Below are positions 1 to 7,114 of a stretch of 64,000 nucleotides of DNA, in pieces. The stretch is taken from positions 124,001 through 188,000 of the forward strand of contig NZ_WNKY01000001.1 of assembly GCF_009720825.1 (NCBI RefSeq), in the 5' to 3' direction. The position numbers and the translations under genes were made by a program. Every line of letters starts with the position of its first letter. The stretch's first letter is position 1. This stretch comes from Duganella radicis (GTDB lineage: Bacteria; Pseudomonadota; Gammaproteobacteria; Burkholderiales; Burkholderiaceae_D). The notes below the pieces were generated by a model, which was given only the letters and a program-made list of their open reading frames with translations, ran no database searches and had not been told where the DNA came from.

Positions 1-667
1 TCTGCGCTTCCAGCAGGGCGACGTGCAGGCCGTTGGGCAGTTCCAGCGTCAGCGGGCGCTCGGACTGGTCGGGCCAGTCGCGCAGCGGCAGCAGCTTGTA
101 GGGCGCTTGCGCCCAGCCGTGGTACCAGGCCCTGGTGCCGGCCGGCAGGGCGAATTCGATGTCCTCGCCGATCACCCGGTAGTAGCTGCCTTTCTCGTTT
201 TCCGGAAAGGCGAAGCGCAGTGCCACGCCTTCGTTGTAGGCGCGCGCCTCCACCGACAGCTTGTAGACCGGGTTGTCGTCCTTGACCAGATCGATGGCCA
301 TGGCCTGGTAGTGGTCGCGGATGCGGGCGGTTTCGCCGGTGACCGGGGTCCAGCTGCTGTCATGGCTGTCGCGGCGCACGCCGGTCACGGCCAGGTTCTC
401 GAACCAGCGCGCGCGGCGGTCGACCGGCAGCGCCATGGCGCTCTCGGACAGGTGATTGTCGAGCCGCAGTTCCAGCAGCGATTCGCGGATCATCGTCTGC
501 TCGCCGTAGCGCACGCTGTAGTAGAGCGCGCGCTTGCCGGCGGCATCAGTCTTTTGCTGTACGGTGAGGACGATCTTGCCATCCGGCGAGGCAAGCTGCT
601 CTTCCAGTCCAGCGGCCTGCGCCAGGCCGCAAACCAACAGAATCAATGCTGTAATCAGGCGACGCAT
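1..667 (-). CDS. Glycoside hydrolase family 97 (SusB-like) alpha-glucosidase, N-terminal part
   Basis: Partial gene; its 3' end lies before the window. Translation starts MRRLITALILL, a Sec signal peptide ending near VCGLAQA, followed by a GH97_N-type beta-sandwich: GKIVLTVQQKT, SVRYGEQTMI, YNEGVALRFAFP and the region around WYHGWAQAPYKLLPL. GH97 enzymes are calcium-dependent periplasmic alpha-glucosidases or alpha-galactosidases; the catalytic barrel is not in view, so inverting or retaining type cannot be told. The start overlaps the sugar kinase stop by 13 bp, so it is the last visible gene of the kdu operon. It probably releases monosaccharide in the periplasm for the cytosolic enzymes upstream. 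Substrate is inferred only. Confidence 0.8.
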   Translation of the reverse strand, partial: MRRLITALILLVCGLAQAAGLEEQLASPDGKIVLTVQQKTDAAGKRALYYSVRYGEQTMIRESLLELRLDNHLSESAMALPVDRRARWFENLAVTGVRRDSHDSSWTPVTGETARIRDHYQAMAIDLVKDDNPVYKLSVEARAYNEGVALRFAFPENEKGSYYRVIGEDIEFALPAGTRAWYHGWAQAPYKLLPLRDWPDQSERPLTLELPNGLHVALLEAQ

Positions 668-1599
668 ACGGTGCTTTCTTCCTGCGTAACGTAGACCGAC
701 GGCGCCAGCGCCTCGATCTGTTTGAGGGTAGGTGGCGTGGCGCCGGCCTGCATGCAGGCGGCGGCGCCGGCGGCGACGGCCATGCGCAAATGTCCCATGC
801 CGGTGGCCTGAGGGTACTGCATCAGGCTGTACAACAGCGCGCAGATGCTGGCATCGCCGGCGCCGATGGTGTCGGCCACCTTGATGGCGGGCGGCCGGGC
901 ATGCCAGGCTTGCCCGCCGCTGTGGAATTCCGCGCCCGCGGCGCCGCATGTCAGCAAAATACTGGCCTCCGGGTTGAGGGCGCGCAGGCTGGCGAGGGCC
1001 TGGCGCAGGTCGGTGGTGCGGAACAGACCGGTCAAGTCCTCGTCCGAGACCTTGATCACATCGGCCAGCGCCGCCATCTTGCGCAGCATGGGATCGTAAC
1101 GCTCATCCATCAGCTTGCGGAAATTGGGATCATAGCTGATCTTGACCCCGGCGGACTTCAGGCCGCACGCCAGCGACAGCAAGCGGTCGGCCAGCGGCGG
1201 ACGCGCCAGGCTGATGCCGCCAAAGTGCACGCAGCGTGCTTCGCGCTCCCAGCCGGCGGGCAAATCCCACGGCGCGAACTGCTGGTCGGCGCTGTTTTCG
1301 CCGATGAAGAAGTAGTCCGGCGGCGCGGTTTCGTGCACCACCGCCAGCAGCGGCGGGCGGTCGTTCAGTTGCAGGAAGCGCGGATCGAGGCCGGCTTCCT
1401 GCGCGCTGGCTTGCAGCGCCAGGCCGAATACGTCGTTGGAGATGGCGCCGGCGAAGGCGCTGGGCACGCCCAGCCGCGCCATGGCGCGCGCGACGTTGAG
1501 GCCGGCGCCGCCGGTCAGGCTGGTCCATTGATCGGGGCCGGTGCGCACCAGGTCGGTGAGGGCTTCGCCGGCCGAGACAAACAGGGGCAGGGTATTCAT
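655..1599 (-). CDS. PfkB-family sugar kinase (fructokinase or 2-keto-3-deoxygluconate kinase type)
   Basis: A 314-residue ribokinase/PfkB kinase, the usual length. An N-terminal glycine motif (LTGGAGLNVARAMARLG, near residues 29-45) contacts the sugar. The C-terminal signature DTIGAGDA carries the catalytic aspartate and anion hole. The start overlaps the mannose isomerase stop as ATGA. Two substrates are credible from context. Fructose would be made by the adjacent mannose isomerase. 2-Keto-3-deoxygluconate would be made by KduD. The sequence resembles betaproteobacterial fructokinase-like proteins (RPPLLAVV, PPDYFFIGENSAD) more than classical KdgK, so I lean to fructokinase. Confidence 0.85.
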   Translation of the reverse strand: MNTLPLFVSAGEALTDLVRTGPDQWTSLTGGAGLNVARAMARLGVPSAFAGAISNDVFGLALQASAQEAGLDPRFLQLNDRPPLLAVVHETAPPDYFFIGENSADQQFAPWDLPAGWEREARCVHFGGISLARPPLADRLLSLACGLKSAGVKISYDPNFRKLMDERYDPMLRKMAALADVIKVSDEDLTGLFRTTDLRQALASLRALNPEASILLTCGAAGAEFHSGGQAWHARPPAIKVADTIGAGDASICALLYSLMQYPQATGMGHLRMAVAAGAAACMQAGATPPTLKQIEALAPSVYVTQEESTVCVA

Positions 1600-2792
1600 G
1601 CCTCGCTCCCCAGGGCGCGCAGCACTTCGTAGCAGGCGCCCATGGTGTGGTAGTCGGTCTTGCCGGCCGGGCTCTTCTCATCGCTGAGCTTGCGGTTGTC
1701 GCGGCTCAGGATGCGGTACCAGGCCCCATGGCGGTGATCGATCATGTGGGTCCAGCTGTAGCGCCACAGGCGGTCGTATTCGTCCCAGAAGCGCTCCTCG
1801 CCGGTGCGCACCGCCAGCACGGCGGCGGCGGCCAGCGATTCGGCTTGCACCCAGAAGTATTTGTCGCCATCGCAGATGTCGTTGTCCGGGCCGAAGCCGT
1901 ACACCAGGCCGCCGTGCTGGTTGTCCCACGCGTGGTCGACGGCGTCGTCGAACAGGGCGATGGCGCGCGGCAGCAGCCAGTCGGCCGACAGGTGGCGCTC
2001 CAGCAGCAGGAGCAGCTTGGCCCATTCGGTGAAGTGGCCGGGCTGGTAGCCCCATGGACGGAAGATATTGGTCTTGTCGTCGCGGTTGTAGTCCCAGTCG
2101 ATCTGCCAGTTGGCGTCGTAGTGTTCCCAGATGCGGCCGCCGGACAGCCCAGCCTGGCGCTGCGTGATGTTGCGCGCCACTTTTTCCGCGCGCAGCAGGT
2201 AGCGGTGCTCGCCGCTGGCCTCGTAAGCGGTGATCAGCGCCTCGCAGGCGTGCATATTGGCGTTCTGGCCGCGATACGGCAGGACCTTCCAGTCGGCCGA
2301 CGCCTGGTCGGCGTACAGGCCGTGTTGTTCCTCCCAGAAGTGCCGCTCCATCAGATCGTAGACCTCGGCCATCCACTGGCGCGCCTCTTCGATGCCGGCG
2401 GCCAGCGCCTGCGCGTAGGCCAGCAGCACGAAGGCCAGGCCGTAGCAGTGGTTGTCGCCATCCTCGACGGTTTTCCGCTGGCCATCCCAGCGCAGCTGCC
2501 AGGCGTAGCCGCCGGTGGCCGGATCGCGGTGCACCTCGCGCAGGAAGGCGACGCCGTGGCGTACCGCGTTCAGGTATTCGTCGCCGGGGAAATGACGGTG
2601 TGCCATGGCGTAGTTGAAGACGAAGCGCGTGCTGCTGACCAGGTGGCGGGTTTCGCGGTCGTAGACCGTGCCGTCGTCCTTGAAGAAGTGATAGAAGCCG
2701 CCGCTGGCGTCGATGCAACGCGGGTGATAGAAACGCATGGTTTCCTGGATGTGTTGTTGCAGCGCTTCGGGGGATCGGAATTGCGGCGTCAT
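1596..2792 (-). CDS. AGE-family epimerase/isomerase, probable D-mannose isomerase
   Basis: A 398-residue N-acylglucosamine 2-epimerase family protein with an (alpha/alpha)6 barrel. Family signatures are visible: NANMHACEAL near residue 177, GHFTEWAKLLLLLE near residue 250 and a final DYHTMGACYEVLRALG, which supply the active-site histidines. Family members interconvert mannose and fructose, or epimerise mannobiose or N-acylglucosamine. The downstream overlapping sugar kinase favours a mannose to fructose to fructose-6-phosphate route. ATGA overlaps at both ends show tight translational coupling. Mannose isomerase is an inference; cellobiose or mannobiose 2-epimerase is the alternative. Confidence 0.85.
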   Translation of the reverse strand: MTPQFRSPEALQQHIQETMRFYHPRCIDASGGFYHFFKDDGTVYDRETRHLVSSTRFVFNYAMAHRHFPGDEYLNAVRHGVAFLREVHRDPATGGYAWQLRWDGQRKTVEDGDNHCYGLAFVLLAYAQALAAGIEEARQWMAEVYDLMERHFWEEQHGLYADQASADWKVLPYRGQNANMHACEALITAYEASGEHRYLLRAEKVARNITQRQAGLSGGRIWEHYDANWQIDWDYNRDDKTNIFRPWGYQPGHFTEWAKLLLLLERHLSADWLLPRAIALFDDAVDHAWDNQHGGLVYGFGPDNDICDGDKYFWVQAESLAAAAVLAVRTGEERFWDEYDRLWRYSWTHMIDHRHGAWYRILSRDNRKLSDEKSPAGKTDYHTMGACYEVLRALGSEA

Positions 2793-3880
2793 GTCGGACT
2801 CCAGTCAGTAAAAGATGGCGCCAGGCGGGCTGGCAGGGCGCCGCTCCAGGCGGCAATGCGGTATCGGGTGCGCCATGGCTGGCCGGCTTGCAGGGTGATG
2901 CCCAGGCGGTCGGCCAGCGGGTGGTCCTTTGGCGGATGCGCCACGCGGCTCAGGTCGAACACGCTGTTGACCGGCTCCGCACCCAACGCCACGTGGCGGC
3001 CTTGCCATGGGAATTCCGGCCGGCCCCGGTTGCTGAGCCATAGCATCAGGTCGGGGAACTGGCGGGTGTCCCACCACATGCCGACGTGGGCGTCGTAGTC
3101 GAGGTAATTCAGGCTGAAGGGGGCGGCATGGCGTCCGGCTTGCAGCGCCCGTACTTGCAGCAGTTCTTCGCCGTCCTCGCGCAGGGGCAGGTGGCTGAGG
3201 TCGAGTGGGCCGTGCAGGCCGGCCAGCGCGTCCAGGCGTTCCGAGCGGGTATCGGGCAGCAGCCGGCTGATGGCGCCGGCGCTGCCGCTGGGATAGCTGA
3301 AGATGCCGGCGTGCTCGCCCAGCTCCAGCCTGACCCGGCCGCTCGGATGCGGCAGGCGGAAGGTCGGATGCAGGCCGGCCGGCAGGCGCAGGCTGCGGCG
3401 CGGCCGGATCACCAGTTCCATGTCCAGCGCCGGCGCGTCCGGCACGGCTTGCAGGTGGCGCTCGATGCGGGCGATGGGCGAGTCCTCGGGATAGTCGATG
3501 GCCATGCAGACGCGCTCGCTGCTGGCGTGCTCGCAGTGCCAGCGGTGATTGGCGCTGTAGCCGTGCGACCAGCTGTCCTCCGGGCTGAGGGCGATCCAGT
3601 CCGGCGGCAGGTCGGCCGGCAGGTCGGTGCGGCCGAAGGGCACGCACGGCCATTCGCCGCGCATGCGCCGCAGCACGCCGGGCAGGCTGAGCGAGCTGGT
3701 GGTGCCGGCCCATGGCGCCACGTGCATGACTTGCAAATCGCGCTCGGCGTCGAGGCGGAAATGCAGCGGTCCCAGCATCGCGCCCAGCGCCTGCACCTCG
3801 GCGCTGCCGTAAGCCCATTCCAGCCGCCACATCTGCGGCGCCAGCTGGCGGCCGGTGGCGGACGTCTTCGGACTGCTCAT
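2789..3880 (-). CDS. Galactose-mutarotase-like protein of unknown function
   Basis: A 363-residue all-beta protein with no signal peptide, resembling the aldose 1-epimerase superfamily: long strands, the segment GLHPTFRLPHPSGR, and a late MWWDTRQFPDLMLWLSNRG. I do not recognise a catalytic His/Glu pair with certainty, so the activity is unassigned. The start at 3880 (MSSPKTS) forms an ATGA overlap with the kduD stop, matching every other junction in this operon. An in-frame ATG at 3892 would add four residues. It sits between the uronate enzymes and mannose isomerase, so a role in sugar anomer handling is plausible but inferred. Confidence 0.7.
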   Translation of the reverse strand: MSSPKTSATGRQLAPQMWRLEWAYGSAEVQALGAMLGPLHFRLDAERDLQVMHVAPWAGTTSSLSLPGVLRRMRGEWPCVPFGRTDLPADLPPDWIALSPEDSWSHGYSANHRWHCEHASSERVCMAIDYPEDSPIARIERHLQAVPDAPALDMELVIRPRRSLRLPAGLHPTFRLPHPSGRVRLELGEHAGIFSYPSGSAGAISRLLPDTRSERLDALAGLHGPLDLSHLPLREDGEELLQVRALQAGRHAAPFSLNYLDYDAHVGMWWDTRQFPDLMLWLSNRGRPEFPWQGRHVALGAEPVNSVFDLSRVAHPPKDHPLADRLGITLQAGQPWRTRYRIAAWSGALPARLAPSFTDWSPT

Positions 3881-4632
3881 CGTGCCAGCCATCCGCCATC
3901 GACCGGCAGCAGCACGCCGTGCACATAATCGCTGGCGGCGCTGGCCAGGAACACCGCCGCGCCGGCCAGATCGCCCGGCTGGCCCCAGCGTCCGGCCGGA
4001 ATGCGGGCCAGGATTTGCGGCTCCCGTTCGGGATCGGCGCGCAGGGCGGCCGTGTTATTGGTGGAAAAATAGCCGGGCGCGATGGCGTTGACGTTGACGC
4101 CGCGCGCCGCCCATTCATTGGCCAGGGCATGCGTCAGGCCGGCCACGCCGCTCTTGCTGGCGGCGTAGGCCGGCACGCGGACGCCGCCCTGGAAGGACAG
4201 CAGCGAGGCCACGTTAATGATCTTGCCGCCGCCGTTGGCCAGCATGTGGCGCGCGGCGGCCTGCGACAGGAAGAACAGCGACTTCAGGTTGGTGTCCAGC
4301 ACCGCGTCCCAGTCCGCCTCGGTGACGTCGATGGCGTCGGCGCGGCGGATGATGCCGGCATTGTTCACCAGAATATCGAGCCGGCCGAAGGCGGCCAGCG
4401 CCTGCTCCACCACGCCGGGCAATTGATCCTGTTGCGACAGGTCGGCCTGCACGGCATGGAAGCGGCGGCCGGCGGCGCGCACGCGGGCGGCGGTGTCGGC
4501 AGGATCGCTGCGGCCGGCCGCCACGATATCGGCGCCGGCCTCGGCCAGTGCGATGGCGATGGCCTGGCCCAGGCCCGTGTTGGCGCCGGTGACGAGCGCC
4601 GTGCGCCCGCTCAGGTCAAACAGATTGTGCAT
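3877..4632 (-). CDS. kduD: 2-dehydro-3-deoxy-D-gluconate 5-dehydrogenase (KduD), SDR family
   Basis: A 251-residue classical short-chain dehydrogenase, against 253 in E. coli KduD. The Rossmann motif TGANTGLG lies near residues 16-23, NNAGII near 90, and the catalytic YAASK near 156. The C-terminus VDGGWLAR is typical of the family. KduD reduces 2,5-diketo-3-deoxygluconate to 2-keto-3-deoxygluconate with NAD(P)H, the step after KduI in degradation of unsaturated uronates from pectin or alginate. It lies 9 bp downstream of kduI, which strongly supports the assignment over other SDR functions. Cytosolic. Confidence 0.88.
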   Translation of the reverse strand: MHNLFDLSGRTALVTGANTGLGQAIAIALAEAGADIVAAGRSDPADTAARVRAAGRRFHAVQADLSQQDQLPGVVEQALAAFGRLDILVNNAGIIRRADAIDVTEADWDAVLDTNLKSLFFLSQAAARHMLANGGGKIINVASLLSFQGGVRVPAYAASKSGVAGLTHALANEWAARGVNVNAIAPGYFSTNNTAALRADPEREPQILARIPAGRWGQPGDLAGAAVFLASAASDYVHGVLLPVDGGWLAR

Positions 4633-4641
4633 GGTGGTCTC

Positions 4642-5490
4642 TTATTTGAGCTGGCAGATGTCCAGCACCTTCATGTCGGTGTAGTCGAGGTTTTCGCCGC
4701 CCATGGCCCAGATGAAGGCGTAGTTGGCGGTGCCGGAACCCATGTGGATCGACCATGGCGGCGACAGCACGGCTTCTTCGTTATCGATAACTATGTGGCG
4801 CGCGGAATCGGGCTGGCCCATGAAATGGAAGATGCGCTGTTCCCTGGCGAGGTTGAAGTAGAAATAGACCTCCGAGCGGCGCTCGTGCACGTGCGGCGGC
4901 ATGGTGTTCCAGACGCTCCCGGTCTTCAGCTCGGTCAGGCCGAGCAGCAACTGCGCCGACTGGCAGACGCCGGGGATGACGTACTGGTAAATGGTGCGGG
5001 CGTTGGAGGTTTCCAGGCTGCCGCGCTCCAGCGGAACGGCGGTGGCGTGGGTAATTTTCTTGAGCTCGTAGCGGGCGTGGGCCGGTGTCGAGGCCAGATA
5101 GAAGCGGGCCGGATTGCCGGCGTCGTCCGAGCTGAATTCCACGCTGACGCTGCCCATGGGGATGTACAGGCCGTCGCGCGGCGCCAGTTCGGTGGTGACG
5201 CCGTCGACCGTCACGCGGCCGGCGCCGGCGCCGACGTTGATGACGCCCAGTTCGCGCCGGGCCAGGAAGGGCACGGCGCCGTCGCCGGGCGTGGCCGGCT
5301 GCGGCGGCAGCGCCAGCGTTTGATCCAGGGGCAGGGCGCCGCCGATGATGAAGCGCTCGTCGTGGCTGTAGTTGAGTGAAATCCGCTCCGGATTGAACAG
5401 GCCGGTGACCAGGTAACGTTGACGCAGGTCATCGTTGCTGGCCTGCGCCATCATGTCGGGGTGCGTGGCGTAGTAAGTTTTGTCGAGCAT
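4642..5490 (-). CDS. kduI: 5-dehydro-4-deoxy-D-glucuronate isomerase (KduI)
   Basis: A 282-residue cupin-type isomerase, near the usual 278. The zinc-binding cluster is visible: [15 protein letters not shown] with two histidines and a glutamate, and [11 protein letters not shown] with a further histidine. The opening [13 protein letters not shown] and [10 protein letters not shown] are typical of KduI. It isomerises 5-keto-4-deoxyuronate to 2,5-diketo-3-deoxygluconate. It is the first gene of the operon. A LacI-type operator overlaps the expected transcription start at 5510-5521, and a perfect copy of the same operator lies inside the coding region at 4780-4791, where it is encoded with the rare codons ATA and GTT. 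Confidence 0.93.
   Translation of the reverse strand: MLDKTYYATHPDMMAQASNDDLRQRYLVTGLFNPERISLNYSHDERFIIGGALPLDQTLALPPQPATPGDGAVPFLARRELGVINVGAGAGRVTVDGVTTELAPRDGLYIPMGSVSVEFSSDDAGNPARFYLASTPAHARYELKKITHATAVPLERGSLETSNARTIYQYVIPGVCQSAQLLLGLTELKTGSVWNTMPPHVHERRSEVYFYFNLAREQRIFHFMGQPDSARHIVIDNEEAVLSPPWSIHMGSGTANYAFIWAMGGENLDYTDMKVLDICQLK
4780..4791. promoter_or_regulatory. Intragenic LacI-type operator within kduI
   Basis: Perfect 12-bp palindrome GTTATCGATAAC, identical to the site at 6842-6853 and about 720 bp downstream of the operator at the kdu promoter. In the coding frame it spells Val-Ile-Asp-Asn after an ATA isoleucine codon. ATA and GTT are uncommon in this GC-rich genome, which argues that the DNA sequence rather than the protein is being kept. 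It resembles in position the O2 operator inside lacZ. Binding is inferred. Confidence 0.6.
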
Positions 5491-5509
5491 GAATCAGTCT
5501 CCATGATTT

Positions 5510-5521
5510 GTTATCGATCAC
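5510..5521. promoter_or_regulatory. LacI-type operator at the kdu operon promoter
   Basis: GTTATCGATCAC, one mismatch from the palindrome GTTATCGATAAC found elsewhere in the locus. It sits directly after the leftward -10 element, so it would cover the transcription start of kduI, the classic repressor position. Confidence 0.7.
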
Positions 5522-5551
5522 ATTCTAGCAGAACTATTTCGCCAAAAGCAA
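5522..5551 (-). promoter_or_regulatory. Predicted sigma-70 promoter of the kdu operon
   Basis: Reading leftward: TTGCTT at 5551-5546, 18-bp spacer, TAGAAT at 5527-5522. The same TAGAAT -10 followed by the same operator is found at the putative sRNA promoter at 6807-6834, suggesting a shared design and shared regulator. Confidence 0.55.
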
Positions 5552-5645
5552 AGGGCATTCTGTTGCGCGGCCTTTGGCTAAAGATGTAGGAAAACTTCAC
5601 GTTTTTTTGCCGAGGGGCGTTATCTAGGGTAGGATGACAAAAAAT

Positions 5646-5657
5646 TTAATCGATAAC
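5646..5657. promoter_or_regulatory. LacI-type operator upstream of the regulator gene
   Basis: TTAATCGATAAC matches the locus palindrome in 10 of 12 positions, with one intact half-site. It lies 44 bp before the regulator start codon and probably mediates autoregulation, or looping with the kdu operator 136 bp away. Confidence 0.5.
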
Positions 5658-5700
5658 ATGGCGTGCTTCCCTGTGGGCATAGCCATTGGAGAGCTTAACA

Positions 5701-6768
5701 ATGCCACGTGCCACGAATAACAAGGCTGTACCGGACGAGCCATTGCGTCCGGGGGCCAGCGTCACCCTGTACGACGTCGCCGAGCGCGCCAAGGTGTCGG
5801 GGATGACGGTGTCGCGCGTCATCAACGGCAATGCCCACGTCAGCGACAAGACGCGCGAGAAAGTCATGCGCGCCATCGACGAGCTGGGCTACAAGGTCAA
5901 TGTGGCGGCCCGCGCCGCCCGCGTCGGCACGCTGCGGGTCGGCCTGTTGTACAGCAACCCCAGCGCCGCCTTCCTCAGCGCCTTCCTGGTGGGCGCCATG
6001 GGCCAGTGCAACCGCAGCGGCGCGGAACTGATTCTGGAGCATTGCGCCGACCTGAAATCGCAGCGCAAGGCGATCGAGCGCCTGATCAGCGTGGGCGCGG
6101 ACGGCATCCTGGTGCCGCCGCCGCTGTGCGATTCGCGCTCCGCGCTCAAGCACCTCAAGGAAATCGGCATGCCGACGGTGGCGGTGGCCACCGCAAAACC
6201 GTCACCGCAGGCGTCGGCCGTGCGCATCGACGACTATGACGGCGCGCGCGCCATGACCAAGTATCTGCTGTCGGAAGGGCACACCGACATCGCCTTCATC
6301 AAGGGCGACCCGGAGCACACGCCGGCGCAACTGCGCTACCAGGCCTTCATCGACACCATGCGCGAAGCGGGCCTGCAAGTGCCGGCCGAGCGCATTGCCC
6401 AAGGCATGTTCACCTACCGTTCCGGCCTGCTGGCGGCGCGCGAGCTGCTGGGCCAGAAGACCCGTCCGAGCGCCATCTTCGCCAGTAACGACGACATGGC
6501 CGCCGCCGCCATCGCCGTCGCCCACGGACTGCACTTGCAGGTGCCGGAAGACGTGGCGATCGCCGGCTTCGACGATACGCCGGTGGCCGTCACCGTGTGG
6601 CCGGAACTGACCACCATTCACCAGCCGATCGCCGAGATGGGCAGGGCGGCGGTGGAGCTGGTGATCGACCATGTGAAAGAGCGCCGCGCCGGCCACGACG
6701 TGCCGCCCAAGCACCAGCTGATGCCGTACCGGCTGGAAGTGCGCGAGTCCACCGCCGCCAGCGAGTAG
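5701..6768 (+). CDS. LacI-family transcriptional repressor of the kdu locus
   Basis: A LacI/GalR regulator of 355 residues. The helix-turn-helix and hinge run VTLYDVAERAKVSGMTVSRV through the YKVNVAARA region. The periplasmic-binding-protein-like ligand domain shows ADGILVPPP, IAFIKGDP, FASNDDMAAAA and IAGFDDTPVA. The start at 5701 is chosen because a GGAG Shine-Dalgarno sits 9 bp upstream; a TTG start at 5686 would overlap that ribosome site. It diverges from kduI, with shared operators between them, and two more operators follow its stop codon. The inducer is presumably a sugar or uronate intermediate of the operon, which cannot be read from sequence. Confidence 0.92.
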   Translation: MPRATNNKAVPDEPLRPGASVTLYDVAERAKVSGMTVSRVINGNAHVSDKTREKVMRAIDELGYKVNVAARAARVGTLRVGLLYSNPSAAFLSAFLVGAMGQCNRSGAELILEHCADLKSQRKAIERLISVGADGILVPPPLCDSRSALKHLKEIGMPTVAVATAKPSPQASAVRIDDYDGARAMTKYLLSEGHTDIAFIKGDPEHTPAQLRYQAFIDTMREAGLQVPAERIAQGMFTYRSGLLAARELLGQKTRPSAIFASNDDMAAAAIAVAHGLHLQVPEDVAIAGFDDTPVAVTVWPELTTIHQPIAEMGRAAVELVIDHVKERRAGHDVPPKHQLMPYRLEVRESTAASE

Positions 6769-6785
6769 GTCAAGGCGGATTTCCT

Positions 6786-6797
6786 GCTATCGATAAC
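6786..6797. promoter_or_regulatory. LacI-type operator upstream of the sRNA promoter
   Basis: GCTATCGATAAC, one mismatch from the locus palindrome. It lies 9 bp upstream of the -35 element at 6807 and 56 bp from the perfect copy at 6842, a spacing of about five helical turns that would suit a bridging tetramer. Confidence 0.65.
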
Positions 6798-6806
6798 AGA
6801 AATCTG

Positions 6807-6834
6807 TTGACATCGAAATCCGCTGTGCTAGAAT
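6807..6834 (+). promoter_or_regulatory. Strong sigma-70 promoter between two LacI operators
   Basis: Consensus TTGACA at 6807-6812, 16-bp spacer, TAGAAT at 6829-6834. Transcription should start near 6841, inside or at the edge of the downstream operator. No protein gene with a ribosome site follows before the terminator at 6928-6961. This is one of the best matches to consensus in the window. Confidence 0.75.
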
Positions 6835-6841
6835 CAATTCA

Positions 6842-6853
6842 GTTATCGATAAC
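6842..6853. promoter_or_regulatory. Perfect LacI-type operator at the sRNA start site
   Basis: GTTATCGATAAC, a perfect 12-bp palindrome beginning 7 bp after the -10 hexamer, so a bound repressor would block initiation. It defines the consensus used for the other four sites in the locus. Confidence 0.75.
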
Positions 6854-6927
6854 AATGTGTTCGCTCCAGTGGCGCATCTGGCATTGGTAACAGTCTCCCG
6901 TGTGGAGTCCTCATTCCACGTGGTTAA

Positions 6928-6961
6928 GCCGAGGCGGCCGATGGTCACTCGGCATTTTTTT
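6928..6961 (+). terminator. Rho-independent terminator of the putative sRNA
   Basis: Stem GCCGAG/CTCGGC, extended by an inner GGCC/GGTC stem with a GAT loop, followed by A and seven T. Its 3' half is repeated exactly at 8303-8318. Confidence 0.8.
6946..6961. repeat. Direct repeat, left copy, bounding the AT-rich islet
   Basis: CACTCGGCATTTTTTT, 16 bp, identical to 8303-8318. It coincides with the 3' half of the sRNA terminator. The 1.34 kb between the copies is clearly more AT-rich than both flanks and carries a single lipoprotein gene. Between the sRNA terminator and that gene (6962-7114) I see only AT-rich sequence with a dyad at 7064-7089. Confidence 0.7.
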
Positions 6962-7063
6962 GTATGCGCCGTCGAATCGGACGGCCGAACCGCCTTCCGC
7001 AGCATGCCTTAAGTCGCGTTTTTGCATCATGTGACATTTTGATAGTTTCCCCTCAAAAATTGT

Positions 7064-7089
7064 CTTTTATAATTTTTATATTATAAAAG
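7064..7089. promoter_or_regulatory. AT-rich dyad with a TATAAT element before the lipoprotein gene
   Basis: CTTTTATAAT (7064-7073) and ATTATAAAAG (7080-7089) form a perfect 10-bp inverted repeat around a 6-bp loop. The left arm contains TATAAT at 7068-7073, a candidate -10 for the gene at 7115. No good -35 at standard spacing is visible. It could be an operator or the promoter itself. Confidence 0.4.
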
Positions 7090-7114
7090 TAATATCTTAA
7101 CTGGGGAAATAATC

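Larger units (their letters stand above)
6841..6961 (+). ncRNA. Putative LacI-regulated small RNA, about 120 nt
   Basis: Transcript predicted from the promoter at 6807-6834 to the U-tract at 6955-6961. Three hairpins can be drawn by eye. First, CAATG (6853-6857) with CATTG (6882-6886), enclosing CCAG (6866-6869) with CTGG (6878-6881). Second, a 9-bp stem 6898-6906 with 6915-6923, containing two G-U pairs. Third, a terminator, GCCGAG (6928-6933) with CTCGGC (6948-6953), inner GGCC with GGTC, then A and seven T. The only ORF is an 11-codon one at 6855 with no ribosome site. The U-rich 3' end suits an Hfq-binding RNA. Not matched to a known RNA family; an untranslated leader cut off from its gene by the downstream insertion is the main alternative. 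Confidence 0.6.

Noticed and set aside
1647..3098. A 483-residue open frame on the + strand
   Set aside because: Shadow of the mannose isomerase and mutarotase-like genes.
6855..6890. Short 11-codon ORF inside the putative sRNA
   Set aside because: No ribosome site and its start lies within the operator and first hairpin; a leader peptide is not supported, though not impossible.
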